Source of the DNA: MGIIa-K1 sp964577145
Lineage (GTDB): Archaea > Thermoplasmatota > Poseidoniia > Poseidoniales > Poseidoniaceae
Length of the DNA: 64,000 nt
Reading direction: 5' to 3'
Assembly (NCBI GenBank): GCA_964577145.1
Contig: CAZNXM010000002.1
Span: forward strand, 26,339-90,338
Below are positions 49,317-58,624 of this stretch, piece after piece. Under the pieces are notes generated by a model that ran no database searches, was not told where the DNA came from, and worked only from the letters and a program-made list of their open reading frames with translations. The translations under genes were made by a program, and so were the position numbers. The number at the start of each line of letters is the position of its first letter. Position 1 is the first letter of the stretch.

Positions 49317-51934
49317 CAGTCATCCTCCATCATTTGCTTGAGTGAATAGAGGGCATCTTGCGCATCACGAGGGCTCATTGAATCGAGGTCGATTGCACCT
49401 AGTGCAACTCTGAGTGATTCGAGGACCGGGTCCTTTTCGATTCTAATTTTTGGCTGGGCCAAGAAACCCATCAGCGAAGATTGGCCATTTTCACGACCCT
49501 TAGGAGCGGCCCCCTCGCCGGCCTTCGCTCCACTTGCCTGTTGTTCAAGGAAGCCGAGTAATTCTCCTGACCTCTCAACTACGTGGCGAGGAAGTCCTGC
49601 CAATGCAGCAACCTGTACTCCATAGGAATCATCACATGGACCATCGGCAACGGTATGGAGGAATTTGAGAGTGCCCTCGAATTCAGCGACTTGCACATGG
49701 ACATTTACTAGGCCAGGCGCATCATCTTGTAAACCGACTAATTGGTGGTAGTGAGTTGCGAATAGAGCACGTGCCCCTATTCTTCTACACACATCCTCGG
49801 TCACAGACCATGCGATTGAGAGGCCATCGAAAGTGGAGGTCCCTCTTCCAATCTCATCCAACAGGATTAGAGAATTCGAAGTTGCGCGCTTGAGAATGTG
49901 TGCTACTTCCATCATTTCCATCATGAAAGTTGAGCGACCACGACGGATGTCATCACTTGCGCCAACCCGTGTGAACACGCGGTCAACTAGGCCAACAGAT
50001 GCAGATTCTGCTGGGACATAAGAACCGGCTTGTGCAAGAATAGATAGCAGAGCAGCACAACGAAGGTAAGTGGATTTTCCACCCATATTTGGCCCGGTGA
50101 TTAGGAGGAATTTCCTCTTCTTGTCCAACTTGATATCATTTGGCACATAGCCGGGCTGTAATTCGAGAACAGGGTGTCTAAGCCCTTTGGCAATCAACCT
50201 GTCATCTTCAAACATCGTGGGACGATTCCAACCACGGTTTCTTGCAACCTCTGCAAAGCATTGTAGTACATCGATACTTGCGACTTTACCAGAAATTTCT
50301 GCAAGTGTGCGCACATGGGTTTTGCAACGTTCTCTTAGGTCACGGAACATCTGATATTCCATGTTATTTGCACGAGAATCAGCAGTAAGGAGTCTATCTT
50401 CCCATTCGGATAATTCATCGGTCACATAGCGATTACCATTTGTCATCTGTTGCTTGCGACGCCACTCTTCTGGTACTTTGGATTCATGGGTTTTTGTCAC
50501 TTCGATGAACCAACCTATTTGGCGATTATAACGCACTTTGAGTGAAGGGATTTCCAATCTTGCTCTTTCTCTGGTCTCAAGGTCTTTGAACCACTGGTGT
50601 CCTGTTGCAGCAGCAGTTCGTAAATCATCCAGTGTTCCATCAACACCTTCGCGAATCAACCCGCCATCTCTCAAGGAAAGAGGCATCTCATCGTTTAGAG
50701 TTGCATGAATATCGATCCGCATCAATTCGAGGCTATCGATTGTACCGGCAAGTGATTCGAGAAGTGAATTACCAGTTTCAGTTGCCAATGACTTCAGTCT
50801 CGGCATTCTCTCAAGAGCGAGAGAGATTGCGACTAAGTCACGTCCTCCAGAACGATTGTAGGCTAATTGTGTGGCCAAGCGCTCCATATCTCTGAGTCCT
50901 TTGAGCATCTCCCTAATCTCGGCTAGGCGTCTTGAACCTCTAGCGAGTGTGGCTACTGCATCATGCCTAGAACTGATGGCTTCGATATCTGCGAGTGGAC
51001 GCAATAGCCATGTTTTGAGTGTACGCCGTCCCATTGCTGTTCGGCAAGAATCAATCGCTCCAAGCAGGCTTCCCTCCTTTTCTCCCGATAATGTATGAAT
51101 CAACTCGAGGTTGCGCAAAGTGGTTTGGTCGAGAACCATATTTCCATCAGGGCGTAAAATGCAAACTTCACGCAGATTAACTTCGTTAACCCGATGCATA
51201 GATGCAAGATAGTCAGCAGCTAGTCCTGCTGCAGCCATGGCAAGAGGGGAATCGCCTAGGTCAATGTGGCCAAGGTCACTAACTTCAAGTACGGATTTTA
51301 GTGCAGCCTCTCCTCGTTTTTCACTCGAGGAATGCTGTGAAAGGGTGACACCATCCAATTGGGTTACCAACACTCGCAAGTCCTCTCTCTCGGCATCCTT
51401 TGGCGAGAATACCAACTCATTGGCATCGCTTCGTAGTAAATCATCCATCACTCGAGTCCATGCCTCATCACCGCAGTGTTCAACCGCCCATACTTGACCG
51501 GTAGAAGCGTCGAGAGTTGCAAGTCCAATCCCTTCTTTGCGAATTGTGATTGAAGCGAGCGTAGCAACATCATCGGTGCCTATCAGACTCTCTTCATAGA
51601 GTGAACCTGGAGTGTAAATCCGAGTTACTACTCTCTCGAGTAATTTGGCTCCTTCTCGAAGTTCCTCTTCTTGCTCAGCCACGCATACTTTGTGACCCGC
51701 TTGAAGCATCACTTTCAGGTTGTCTTCGAGAGCATGCCAAGGAAAACCAGCCATTGGAATTGGTTTATCCGCTTTCTTATCTCGACTTGTTAAGGCGAGT
51801 CCTAAGACTTCAGAAGAGACCACTGCGTCGTCATGAAACTGTTCATAGAAATCCCCCATACGGAAGAATAGAACCGAATCGGGATGAGCATCCTTGATGT
51901 CCGAGTATTGGTCCATCATCCCTCTTTTTGTCAT
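49316..51934 (-). CDS. mutS: DNA mismatch recognition protein MutS
   Basis: This 872-residue protein has the mismatch-sensing Phe29-x-Glu31 in RMGDFYEQF, Walker A TGPNMGGKST near 614-622, Walker B ILLDEIGRGTST near 693, and FATHYHQL. It binds mispaired bases and recruits MutL. ATG 51934 has AAGGAGTG upstream and gives the normal MutS N-terminus (MTKRGMMDQYSDIKDAHPDS); the frame is open to 52078 but would overlap the next gene. The operon order is mutS-mutL. MutS1-type proteins are thought to have entered some archaea from bacteria. Confidence 0.96.
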   Translation of the reverse strand: MTKRGMMDQYSDIKDAHPDSVLFFRMGDFYEQFHDDAVVSSEVLGLALTSRDKKADKPIPMAGFPWHALEDNLKVMLQAGHKVCVAEQEEELREGAKLLERVVTRIYTPGSLYEESLIGTDDVATLASITIRKEGIGLATLDASTGQVWAVEHCGDEAWTRVMDDLLRSDANELVFSPKDAEREDLRVLVTQLDGVTLSQHSSSEKRGEAALKSVLEVSDLGHIDLGDSPLAMAAAGLAADYLASMHRVNEVNLREVCILRPDGNMVLDQTTLRNLELIHTLSGEKEGSLLGAIDSCRTAMGRRTLKTWLLRPLADIEAISSRHDAVATLARGSRRLAEIREMLKGLRDMERLATQLAYNRSGGRDLVAISLALERMPRLKSLATETGNSLLESLAGTIDSLELMRIDIHATLNDEMPLSLRDGGLIREGVDGTLDDLRTAAATGHQWFKDLETRERARLEIPSLKVRYNRQIGWFIEVTKTHESKVPEEWRRKQQMTNGNRYVTDELSEWEDRLLTADSRANNMEYQMFRDLRERCKTHVRTLAEISGKVASIDVLQCFAEVARNRGWNRPTMFEDDRLIAKGLRHPVLELQPGYVPNDIKLDKKRKFLLITGPNMGGKSTYLRCAALLSILAQAGSYVPAESASVGLVDRVFTRVGASDDIRRGRSTFMMEMMEVAHILKRATSNSLILLDEIGRGTSTFDGLSIAWSVTEDVCRRIGARALFATHYHQLVGLQDDAPGLVNVHVQVAEFEGTLKFLHTVADGPCDDSYGVQVAALAGLPRHVVERSGELLGFLEQQASGAKAGEGAAPKGRENGQSSLMGFLAQPKIRIEKDPVLESLRVALGAIDLDSMSPRDAQDALYSLKQMMEDD

Positions 51935-52040
51935 CACGGCCCACTCCTTGCTCACGCTGGGCTCTGTGCAGATTGCGGGGGGTTCGTAAAGAATGCCCTT
52001 AGTCCACTCCCCATTCCTACGGAATGGAATGTATTGGAAA

Positions 52041-53165
52041 TCAGAATACTTCGCCCTTGCGGATGGCGTCGGCAACATTCCATCCCATCACACCAAGAAT
52101 GAGTAAGGAAATCATGATGAAACCGAGATCCATAATCCCTCTCAAACTGGTGAATGCTAGTCTTGCATCAACATCGATTGTTATCGATTCGGATTCATCT
52201 AACCCGTTGACGCCATGAATTTCGATATGTGCTCCATTTGCAGATGAGTGAGTTGGAGTGAATTGTAGTGGTTCAGGTAGTGACTCTATGTCCATTCCTG
52301 TTTCAGTTAGTACCGCTATTGTATTGGAACCACTATTTCCAAAAAACCACATGTCGTTATTCGAGTCAACAACTGCTGACATACTTGCAATATCTAGGTG
52401 TTTTATCTCATCTCCAGAAATAAGAACAGCATCGGTTTGTCCAGCAGCTATTATGCCGCCATGGGTTGCTGCTAAGGTGTGAATTACCCCAGGTCCACCG
52501 AGATGAACGATGTCATAAACCGGTGCTGAAGTCGTTGCATCCCAAGTGATTGAAACCACTAATTCGTAAAATGCGGAAGATGCAGGACTTGTCCCTTGCC
52601 AATTCGTTGGAGCACGCCATGACCCTGCTGCAAGCCACCCCTCATCTGTTGCAATAATTTCGGTCAATGACATATCATCATCATGGACCGAAATTTCTGA
52701 AATCGTTTCTCCGCCGAGAGAGCGCGCACTGAATGTAGTCGAAGTTCCATTTTCAACAATCATCATCAATGCATATCCATTGATGGCCAAATCGATGACA
52801 GTTACTTCTTGTCCAATGATAAATGGCTTCCAATCATCACCATCAGCAGTAAAGAGCAATCCTTCTTGGCCACTGCAAAAGAAGGTGATGTCTGCTTGTG
52901 TTGTCACGCAGTTAGCATTATTTGCAGAAAGAACTTCACCCTGAAGGGAAATCCATCTACCATCCTCGTCGTCATAGATGAATGCATCCTCGGTCGAATC
53001 AATAACAAGTCCTAAACCCCCTTGACTTGAACCAGAGGTTACACCTGACAATTCGCCCGACCAGTCTATCATTATGGCTCCTAAAATGATGAAAATAGCG
53101 AAGGCTCCAAAGGAAATCCATTGGTATTCAGATTCCTCCTCTAGGAAGTCCCGCCATCCTGCCAT
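52041..53165 (-). CDS. Membrane-anchored beta-rich extracytoplasmic protein, unknown function
   Basis: I do not recognise this 374-residue protein. A cytoplasmic lead (MAGWRDFLEEESEYQW) precedes a TM helix at about 17-35, and a second TM near 342-362 leaves a short tail (GWNVADAIRKGEVF). The outside domain of about 300 residues is beta-rich, with short repeated strand/turn patterns like a WD or beta-propeller (IYDDEDGRWISLQG, GLLFTADGDDWKP). Two Cys occur at about 85 and 94. No enzymatic motif is seen. An AATACA box about 28 bp upstream of the ATG could serve a leaderless message. Confidence 0.68.
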   Translation of the reverse strand: MAGWRDFLEEESEYQWISFGAFAIFIILGAIMIDWSGELSGVTSGSSQGGLGLVIDSTEDAFIYDDEDGRWISLQGEVLSANNANCVTTQADITFFCSGQEGLLFTADGDDWKPFIIGQEVTVIDLAINGYALMMIVENGTSTTFSARSLGGETISEISVHDDDMSLTEIIATDEGWLAAGSWRAPTNWQGTSPASSAFYELVVSITWDATTSAPVYDIVHLGGPGVIHTLAATHGGIIAAGQTDAVLISGDEIKHLDIASMSAVVDSNNDMWFFGNSGSNTIAVLTETGMDIESLPEPLQFTPTHSSANGAHIEIHGVNGLDESESITIDVDARLAFTSLRGIMDLGFIMISLLILGVMGWNVADAIRKGEVF

Positions 53166-53196
53166 TGTTTGACTCAGTGCGGGTCTTATCTGTATT

Positions 53197-53220
53197 CTTT
53201 CCCCTTGGGGGAAGTATATT
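53197..53220 (+). promoter_or_regulatory. Palindrome plus TATA-like box before the L10e gene
   Basis: CTTTCCCC (53197-53204) and GGGGGAAG (53207-53214) form an inverted repeat (one T-G pair), directly followed by GTATATT (53214-53220), a TATA-like box. This predicts a start near 53243 and a leader of about 37 nt containing GGAGGT (53267-53272). The palindrome at the TATA edge could be an operator, and it also faces the divergent membrane-protein gene. Confidence 0.4.
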
Positions 53221-53279
53221 CTTCATCGGTATGGTCAAATAGGGTCGGTTGGTCGCTCAGACGCCCGGAGGTATCACGT

Positions 53280-53819
53280 ATGGCACGTAAGCCCGCAAAG
53301 ATGTATCGTAGACTCAAGGGTCAAGCATTTACTCGACGCAAGTATATCGGTGGAGTTCCAAACAACAGAATTCTCCAGTTCCACGTTGGAAACCGTGTTG
53401 CTGCCGAAACAGGTCAGTTCTTGATGGAGTTGAATCTCTTTGCTGATGAATCCTGTCAAATTCGTCACACTGCACTTGAGGCTGCACGTGTGATTTCAAA
53501 TGCTACAATCAGAAATGCTGCCGGTGCACAAGGATACGCACTCCGCATCCATACTTTCCCACACCACGTCCTACGTGAGAATAAGCAGGCTACCGGTGCA
53601 GGTGCAGACCGTGTTTCACAAGGAATGCGCTGTGCATTTGGAAAGAATGTCGGTACTGCTGCACGTGTAAAGCGTGGACAGCGTGTCATTTCGATCAAGT
53701 TCTCCCCGGAGCACTACCTCGTAGCTAAGGATGCACTCCGAAAGGCTTCGATGAAGTTCCCAACCCCGTGCACAATTCGCCTAATTAGTGGCGCAGAGCA
53801 CATTAAGGGACTTGTCTGA
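53280..53819 (+). CDS. rpl10e: Ribosomal protein L10e (uL16)
   Basis: This 179-residue large-subunit protein has MARKPAKMYRRLKGQAFTRRKYIGGVPNNRI at the start, matching archaeal L10e. The central HHVLRENKQATGAGADRVSQGMRCAFGKN loop is the conserved part near the peptidyl transferase and tRNA sites. ATG 53280 has GGAGGT 7 nt upstream; a longer open frame from 53169 is rejected. It stands alone rather than in a ribosomal operon, and is followed by the receiver/PEP-binding gene after 54 bases. Confidence 0.96.
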   Translation: MARKPAKMYRRLKGQAFTRRKYIGGVPNNRILQFHVGNRVAAETGQFLMELNLFADESCQIRHTALEAARVISNATIRNAAGAQGYALRIHTFPHHVLRENKQATGAGADRVSQGMRCAFGKNVGTAARVKRGQRVISIKFSPEHYLVAKDALRKASMKFPTPCTIRLISGAEHIKGLV

Positions 53820-53873
53820 TTTAGACTGCGTTGGCAATCCCTTCTTGAGTAAGGGCCGTTCTGTCCAATATAC

Positions 53874-56798
53874 ATGGGGCGCATTAACGAACACCGTTTC
53901 GAGAGGCTCACGCCCTTCAGAGTGAGGGATGTTCTGCTTGTTAGTAGCCCATATGACCAGTTCGTTCTCGAAGAGGAAGGAATGTTTGGTGTGCTAATGG
54001 CTGAGCAATATAGTAGCCTCAATCTTACTCAAGCGCCAAGAGTCATTCATGCTGATGACGCAGAGGTCGCATTAGAATTACTCCAGGAGAGAGATTTTGA
54101 TTTAATCATCACAATGGCTCGTGTTGGAACGATGAGAGTCCATGAATTAGGTCGAAAGGCTAAGAAAATACAGCCACATATTCCGGTGGTATTACTTGCA
54201 TATAACACAAGAGAATTAGCCACACTGCGAACTGGTTTCGCTATTGACCACATCTTTGTGTGGTCAGGAGATTCCAGTATTTTGCTTGCGATATCAAAGA
54301 TGGTAGAGGACCGCCGAAATCTAGACCACGATATTGAAAACGGCGATGTTCAAGTTCTGTTGCTGGTTGAAGATTCTGCACGATTCTATTCGTCTTACTT
54401 ACCCAGATTCTACCAATTGCTATTCGATCAGACAAGCCGTCTGATGTATGAAGGCTTCAATCTTCACGACAAAATGCTACGGTTAAGAGCCCGTGCTAAG
54501 GTATTGCTCGCAACAACTTACGAGGAGGCAAAAGGGCTCATCAATGCATATGGTGACAATATGATTGGTCTATTCACCGATGGTAGATTCCCTCATAGAG
54601 GTCGACTGAAAGGTGATGCGGGATTGAAATTGGTAGAATCAGTACGCCGCTCTTATCCTCACATGCCAATTCTCTTTCAATCCACAGAAGAGGATAACCG
54701 TGAAGCTGCAGAAGCAAATAATTGTGTTTTCCTAGCAAAGGATGAGCCAAATCTGCATTCCCGAATTCGAGATTTCATGCAATCACACATGAGTTTTGGT
54801 GATTTCATCTTCAGGTTACCCGATGGAAAACAACTCGGTCGTGCAACCAATTTAGTGGAACTGCGCCGCATTCTTGAAGATGTACCACCAGAAAGTGTTC
54901 GCTTTCACGCTGAGCAAAATCATTTTTCGCATTGGCTTAGAACTCGTACCGAATTCGACCTTGCGCAAGAATTGCGCCCTCGTTCTACCGACGAATTCCA
55001 AGATATCGAAGAGGTCAGAGATTTCATTATCACTCGAATCAATGCCTTCCTGCAAATACAAAGAGAACGCGAAGTATTCGATTTCTCACCAGATGCAGCC
55101 AAGATTTCACGATTCCAGCGTCTCGGCAAAGGTTCACTTGGAGGCAAAGGTCGAGGTTTGGCTTTCTTTTTCACAAAGATGCGAGGGCTCGGTCTTAGAG
55201 ATGATTTCCCCGATGTCAAAATTGTAGTTCCACGTACACTAATCGTTGCAACCGATGTGTTTGAAGGATTTATGAATGCCAATAAGTTGTATGAGTCAGT
55301 ACTCAATGATGACATTAGTGATGAAGAAATCGCAGAGTTATTCATCGCAGGCAAATTCACAGCAGAGCAAAGGAAAATCGTTGAACAGGTTCTCGAGTTT
55401 ACCGATTGGCCACTTGCGGTTAGATCATCTTCATTGCTAGAAGATGCTCTCCACCAACCCTTCGCTGGAGTATATTCAACCTACATGTTACCTAATGACA
55501 ATCCCGAGTTGGAAGTTAGGGTCGAACAACTCATTCGCACCATCAAATTGGTCTATGCCTCTACGTTCTATAGAAAAGCAAAAGCATATGTTTCCGCTAC
55601 TCCAAACTCGATAGAGGAGGAAAGAATGGCAGTAGTCATCCAAGAATTAGTTGGGTCGCGTCATGGCGACCTGTTCTATCCGACAATCAGTGGGGTAGCT
55701 AGGTCTCATAATCACTATCCAGTTGGTGATATCGAGCCAAGTGATGGATTGGCTGCAATGGCACTTGGACTTGGGCGAACTGTTGCAGATGGAGAGAGGT
55801 GTCTACGAGTATCACCTGCCCATCCCAAGCGCGTACATCAGTTCGCGAGCACTGAAATGACATTGAATACAGCCCAAAGGCAATTTTGGGCTGTAAAAAT
55901 GGAAGAATTTTCGGGCACTATTGGCAGAGACCCCAATGTCACAATGGTTCGCAGTGACCTATCTATTGCCGAGGAACATGGGCAACTAAAGCATATTGCG
56001 AGTACATATGTTGCTAGCGATGACCGAATACTCGATACCCTCGCTAGAGATGGTCCTAGAATAATTACGATGCATGGTCCATTAAAACGGGGAAAAATCC
56101 CACTTGTTCCAATTCTAAAGGAAAGCCTCAGACGCTTAGAAGACGCATTGTCATGTCCGGTTGAAATTGAATTTGCGATGATTGATGATGCGGAGAAAGG
56201 TATCTGTAAATTCGCAATTGTACAACTTAGGCCACTGGTTGCTGATTTAGCAGATGTTGAAGTGGATCTAGACCTTGTCGATGAAGAAACCATGATACTA
56301 CGTTCTAACCAATCACTTGGAAATGGGGTTATTGACAAAATATGTGATGTAGTCTACATCAATCCAGATCGTCTTGACCGCCTCAAAACACTTGATTTAG
56401 TTCCGATAATTGAGAAGTTGAATCTCAAACTCAATCGTGCAAAGAGGCCTTACCTACTCATTGGACCAGGTAGATGGGGTTCGAGTGACCCCTCACTAGG
56501 AGTACCGGTTTCTTGGAGTCAAATTTCAGGTGCTTCAGCAATTGTCGAATGCGATATGGTAGATATCAAAGTCGAGCCGAGTCAAGGAACTCATTTCTTC
56601 CAGAATATCGTATCATTCCAAGTCGGATATCTTACTGTAAAAGATACCGATGGTGGAGTTGATTTCGATTGGCTCGATAGCCATGAACCCGAAATGGAAA
56701 ATGGACCATTACGTCATATTGTATTGTCTGAGCCGTTACGCATTCTGCTTGACAGTAGACGACAATGTGGCGCTGTACAAAGACCGGCTGATTCATGA
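53874..56798 (+). CDS. Two receiver-like domains fused to a PEP synthase-type ATP-binding domain
   Basis: This is a 974-residue protein. Residues about 17-145 form a receiver-like domain with Met81 where the phospho-Asp belongs, so it is degenerate. Residues about 158-305 form a second receiver with all key positions: Glu166-Asp167, Asp236 (LFTDG), Ser270/Thr271 and Lys289 (LAKD). Residues about 306-400 are a linker domain, and from about 425 (KISRFQRLGKGSLGGKGRGLAFF) comes a pyruvate phosphate dikinase/PEP synthase N-terminal ATP-grasp domain, with RSSSLLEDALHQPFAGVYSTYM as the typical nucleotide site. The swivelling His domain and the PEP-binding barrel of true PEP synthase appear missing. 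It may link phosphotransfer signalling to nucleotide/PEP chemistry. No histidine kinase is adjacent. No ribosome binding site was found before the ATG. Confidence 0.8.
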   Translation: MGRINEHRFERLTPFRVRDVLLVSSPYDQFVLEEEGMFGVLMAEQYSSLNLTQAPRVIHADDAEVALELLQERDFDLIITMARVGTMRVHELGRKAKKIQPHIPVVLLAYNTRELATLRTGFAIDHIFVWSGDSSILLAISKMVEDRRNLDHDIENGDVQVLLLVEDSARFYSSYLPRFYQLLFDQTSRLMYEGFNLHDKMLRLRARAKVLLATTYEEAKGLINAYGDNMIGLFTDGRFPHRGRLKGDAGLKLVESVRRSYPHMPILFQSTEEDNREAAEANNCVFLAKDEPNLHSRIRDFMQSHMSFGDFIFRLPDGKQLGRATNLVELRRILEDVPPESVRFHAEQNHFSHWLRTRTEFDLAQELRPRSTDEFQDIEEVRDFIITRINAFLQIQREREVFDFSPDAAKISRFQRLGKGSLGGKGRGLAFFFTKMRGLGLRDDFPDVKIVVPRTLIVATDVFEGFMNANKLYESVLNDDISDEEIAELFIAGKFTAEQRKIVEQVLEFTDWPLAVRSSSLLEDALHQPFAGVYSTYMLPNDNPELEVRVEQLIRTIKLVYASTFYRKAKAYVSATPNSIEEERMAVVIQELVGSRHGDLFYPTISGVARSHNHYPVGDIEPSDGLAAMALGLGRTVADGERCLRVSPAHPKRVHQFASTEMTLNTAQRQFWAVKMEEFSGTIGRDPNVTMVRSDLSIAEEHGQLKHIASTYVASDDRILDTLARDGPRIITMHGPLKRGKIPLVPILKESLRRLEDALSCPVEIEFAMIDDAEKGICKFAIVQLRPLVADLADVEVDLDLVDEETMILRSNQSLGNGVIDKICDVVYINPDRLDRLKTLDLVPIIEKLNLKLNRAKRPYLLIGPGRWGSSDPSLGVPVSWSQISGASAIVECDMVDIKVEPSQGTHFFQNIVSFQVGYLTVKDTDGGVDFDWLDSHEPEMENGPLRHIVLSEPLRILLDSRRQCGAVQRPADS

Positions 56799-56811
56799 GG
56801 GGTAGGCATGA

Positions 56812-56828
56812 CGCCTCCTTTGGAGGCG
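56812..56828 (+). promoter_or_regulatory. Leader hairpin with ribosome binding site of the ABCE1 gene in its 3' arm
   Basis: CGCCTCC (56812-56818) pairs perfectly with GGAGGCG (56822-56828) over a TTT loop. The GGAGG of the 3' arm is the ribosome binding site for the ATG at 56836, 7 nt on. The element lies 13 nt after the stop of the preceding gene. Folding would block ABCE1 translation, which could allow feedback on this ribosome-recycling factor. Confidence 0.5.
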
Positions 56829-56835
56829 ATGGTCT

Positions 56836-58614
56836 ATGCGCGTTGCAGTTCTCAAGGAGGACAACTGTCAACCAAAGAAATGCATGGACGAATGTCTGAA
56901 TTTTTGCCCCCCTGTTCGTAATGGGCAAGAGTGCATTGTCATGGATGACCATAGCGGCAAACCCCACATTTCTGAATCGCTTTGTATCGGTTGTGGAATT
57001 TGCGTGAACAAGTGTCCACACGATGCATTAATCATCACGCAGTTGCCTTCTGAACTCGAAAGTGATATGATTCACCGTTACTCTCTAAATGGCTTCAGAA
57101 TGTTTCGCTTACCCACTCCGTCCAAGGAATCAGTGGTCGGAATACTTGGCCCTAACGGCATGGGGAAATCAACTGCTTTCAACATCTTATCAGGTGAATT
57201 AGTTCCCAACCTTGGCGATTTTGAGGCTGATGAAGTCTGGTGGGAGGATTGTATTGAGAGCCTTCCCCGTGGAGAATTACGTGATTTCCTCACCGATGTT
57301 TGTGATGCAGGAATTAAAGTAGCACTCAAACCGCAATACGTCGACCATCTTCCAAAGGCCTTCAAAGGCAAGGTAGGTACTCTCCTTGGAGCTGTAGATG
57401 AGCGCGGTGTGCTTGCTGAGATGGTTGAGAAATTGGGGCTTTCTCATTTGCAAGAGCGTAACCTCGACCAGTTGAGTGGTGGGGAATTACAGAGGGTTGC
57501 GATTTGTGCGACTCTACTCAAGGATGCTGATGTCTATTTCTTCGATGAACCATCCTCCTATTTGGACATCCACGAGAGGATGCGAATAGTACGAATTATT
57601 CAGGAATTATCTGAGACTGCAAGAGTCATAGTTATCGAACACGATTTGGCAGTACTCGATGTACTTGCAGATTTGGTTCATATCGTATATGGGCAGAAGG
57701 GTGCATTTGGAATTTTCACACCAGCGAGGTCGACTCGACAGGCGATCAATGCTTACCTGGATGGTTTCCTAGTCGAACAAAATGTTCGAATCCGTGACAA
57801 GCCAATCAGATTCCAAACTCATACTGAGCGCACTGCAGAACTTGGATACACCGTAGTTGAGTGGGGTGGTATGGAGAAATCTCTTGGCGATTTCAAATTG
57901 AAAACCGGGGAAGGAAAGGTCCACCAGGCCGAAGTCGTCGGAGTTGTTGGACCAAATGGAACCGGGAAATCTACGATGGTCAAAATTCTCGCTGGCGAGC
58001 ATGAATATGATGCGGGCTGGGTAACAGCAGATGCAACAGTTTCCTACAAACCTCAGCATATCGATGTTGATATGGACTGCACAGTTCAGACCTGGCTCGA
58101 TAGCGAAATCGGTATCAGTTGGCGTAGTGGTGAATTCAATGTCACCGTCATTAGAGCCTTAGGTGTTGATGACCTTCTGGCAAAGATGGTGAACACATTA
58201 TCTGGAGGAGAAGCACAAGCTGTTGCTATCGCAATCTGTCTGGGTCGAGATGCTGACCTCTATCTACTCGATGAGCCGAGTGCTCATCTTGATGCAAATG
58301 CTAGGATGGAGACAGCAAAGGCGATTCGCAGAACCATGGAATCCAATGAAAAGAGTGCATTCGTAATAGACCACGATGTTTACTTCATCGATATCGTGTC
58401 AGATACCCTCCTCGTCTTTGAGGGTGAAGGTGGCCATCACGGAATGGCAGAAGGGCCATTCCCATTGCGAGAGGGAATGAATCGCTTCCTCGCAGGAGTC
58501 GATGTTACCTTCCGCAGAGATCACGATTCTAAGCGTCCAAGAATCAACAAGTCTGCTTCACGTAAGGACCGTGAGCAGAGAATTAAGGGCGATTACTATT
58601 CATTCGATAGTTGA
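56836..58614 (+). CDS. ABCE1/Rli1 ribosome recycling ATPase
   Basis: This 592-residue protein has an N-terminal pair of 4Fe-4S clusters with eight cysteines (for example KKCMDECLNFCPP and CIGCGICVNKCP), then two ABC ATPase domains: GPNGMGKST near 109-117 and LSGGELQR near 215-222, and GPNGTGKST near 374-382 and LSGGEAQAVAI near 455-465. The hinge and order are as in ABCE1/Rli1, which splits archaeal ribosomes after termination. The length is the usual one for the family. The second signature (LSGGEAQ) is slightly altered. Translation may be controlled by the hairpin at 56812-56828. Confidence 0.97.
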   Translation: MRVAVLKEDNCQPKKCMDECLNFCPPVRNGQECIVMDDHSGKPHISESLCIGCGICVNKCPHDALIITQLPSELESDMIHRYSLNGFRMFRLPTPSKESVVGILGPNGMGKSTAFNILSGELVPNLGDFEADEVWWEDCIESLPRGELRDFLTDVCDAGIKVALKPQYVDHLPKAFKGKVGTLLGAVDERGVLAEMVEKLGLSHLQERNLDQLSGGELQRVAICATLLKDADVYFFDEPSSYLDIHERMRIVRIIQELSETARVIVIEHDLAVLDVLADLVHIVYGQKGAFGIFTPARSTRQAINAYLDGFLVEQNVRIRDKPIRFQTHTERTAELGYTVVEWGGMEKSLGDFKLKTGEGKVHQAEVVGVVGPNGTGKSTMVKILAGEHEYDAGWVTADATVSYKPQHIDVDMDCTVQTWLDSEIGISWRSGEFNVTVIRALGVDDLLAKMVNTLSGGEAQAVAIAICLGRDADLYLLDEPSAHLDANARMETAKAIRRTMESNEKSAFVIDHDVYFIDIVSDTLLVFEGEGGHHGMAEGPFPLREGMNRFLAGVDVTFRRDHDSKRPRINKSASRKDREQRIKGDYYSFDS

Positions 58615-58624
58615 GGTTTGACCA

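Noticed and set aside
51935..52078. Longer MutS frame
   Set aside because: It would overlap the neighbouring membrane-protein gene, and ATG 51934 has AAGGAG upstream and the usual N-terminus.
53169..53279. Longer L10e frame from 53169
   Set aside because: It covers a promoter palindrome and TATA-like box; archaeal L10e starts MARKPAxMYR, as at 53280.
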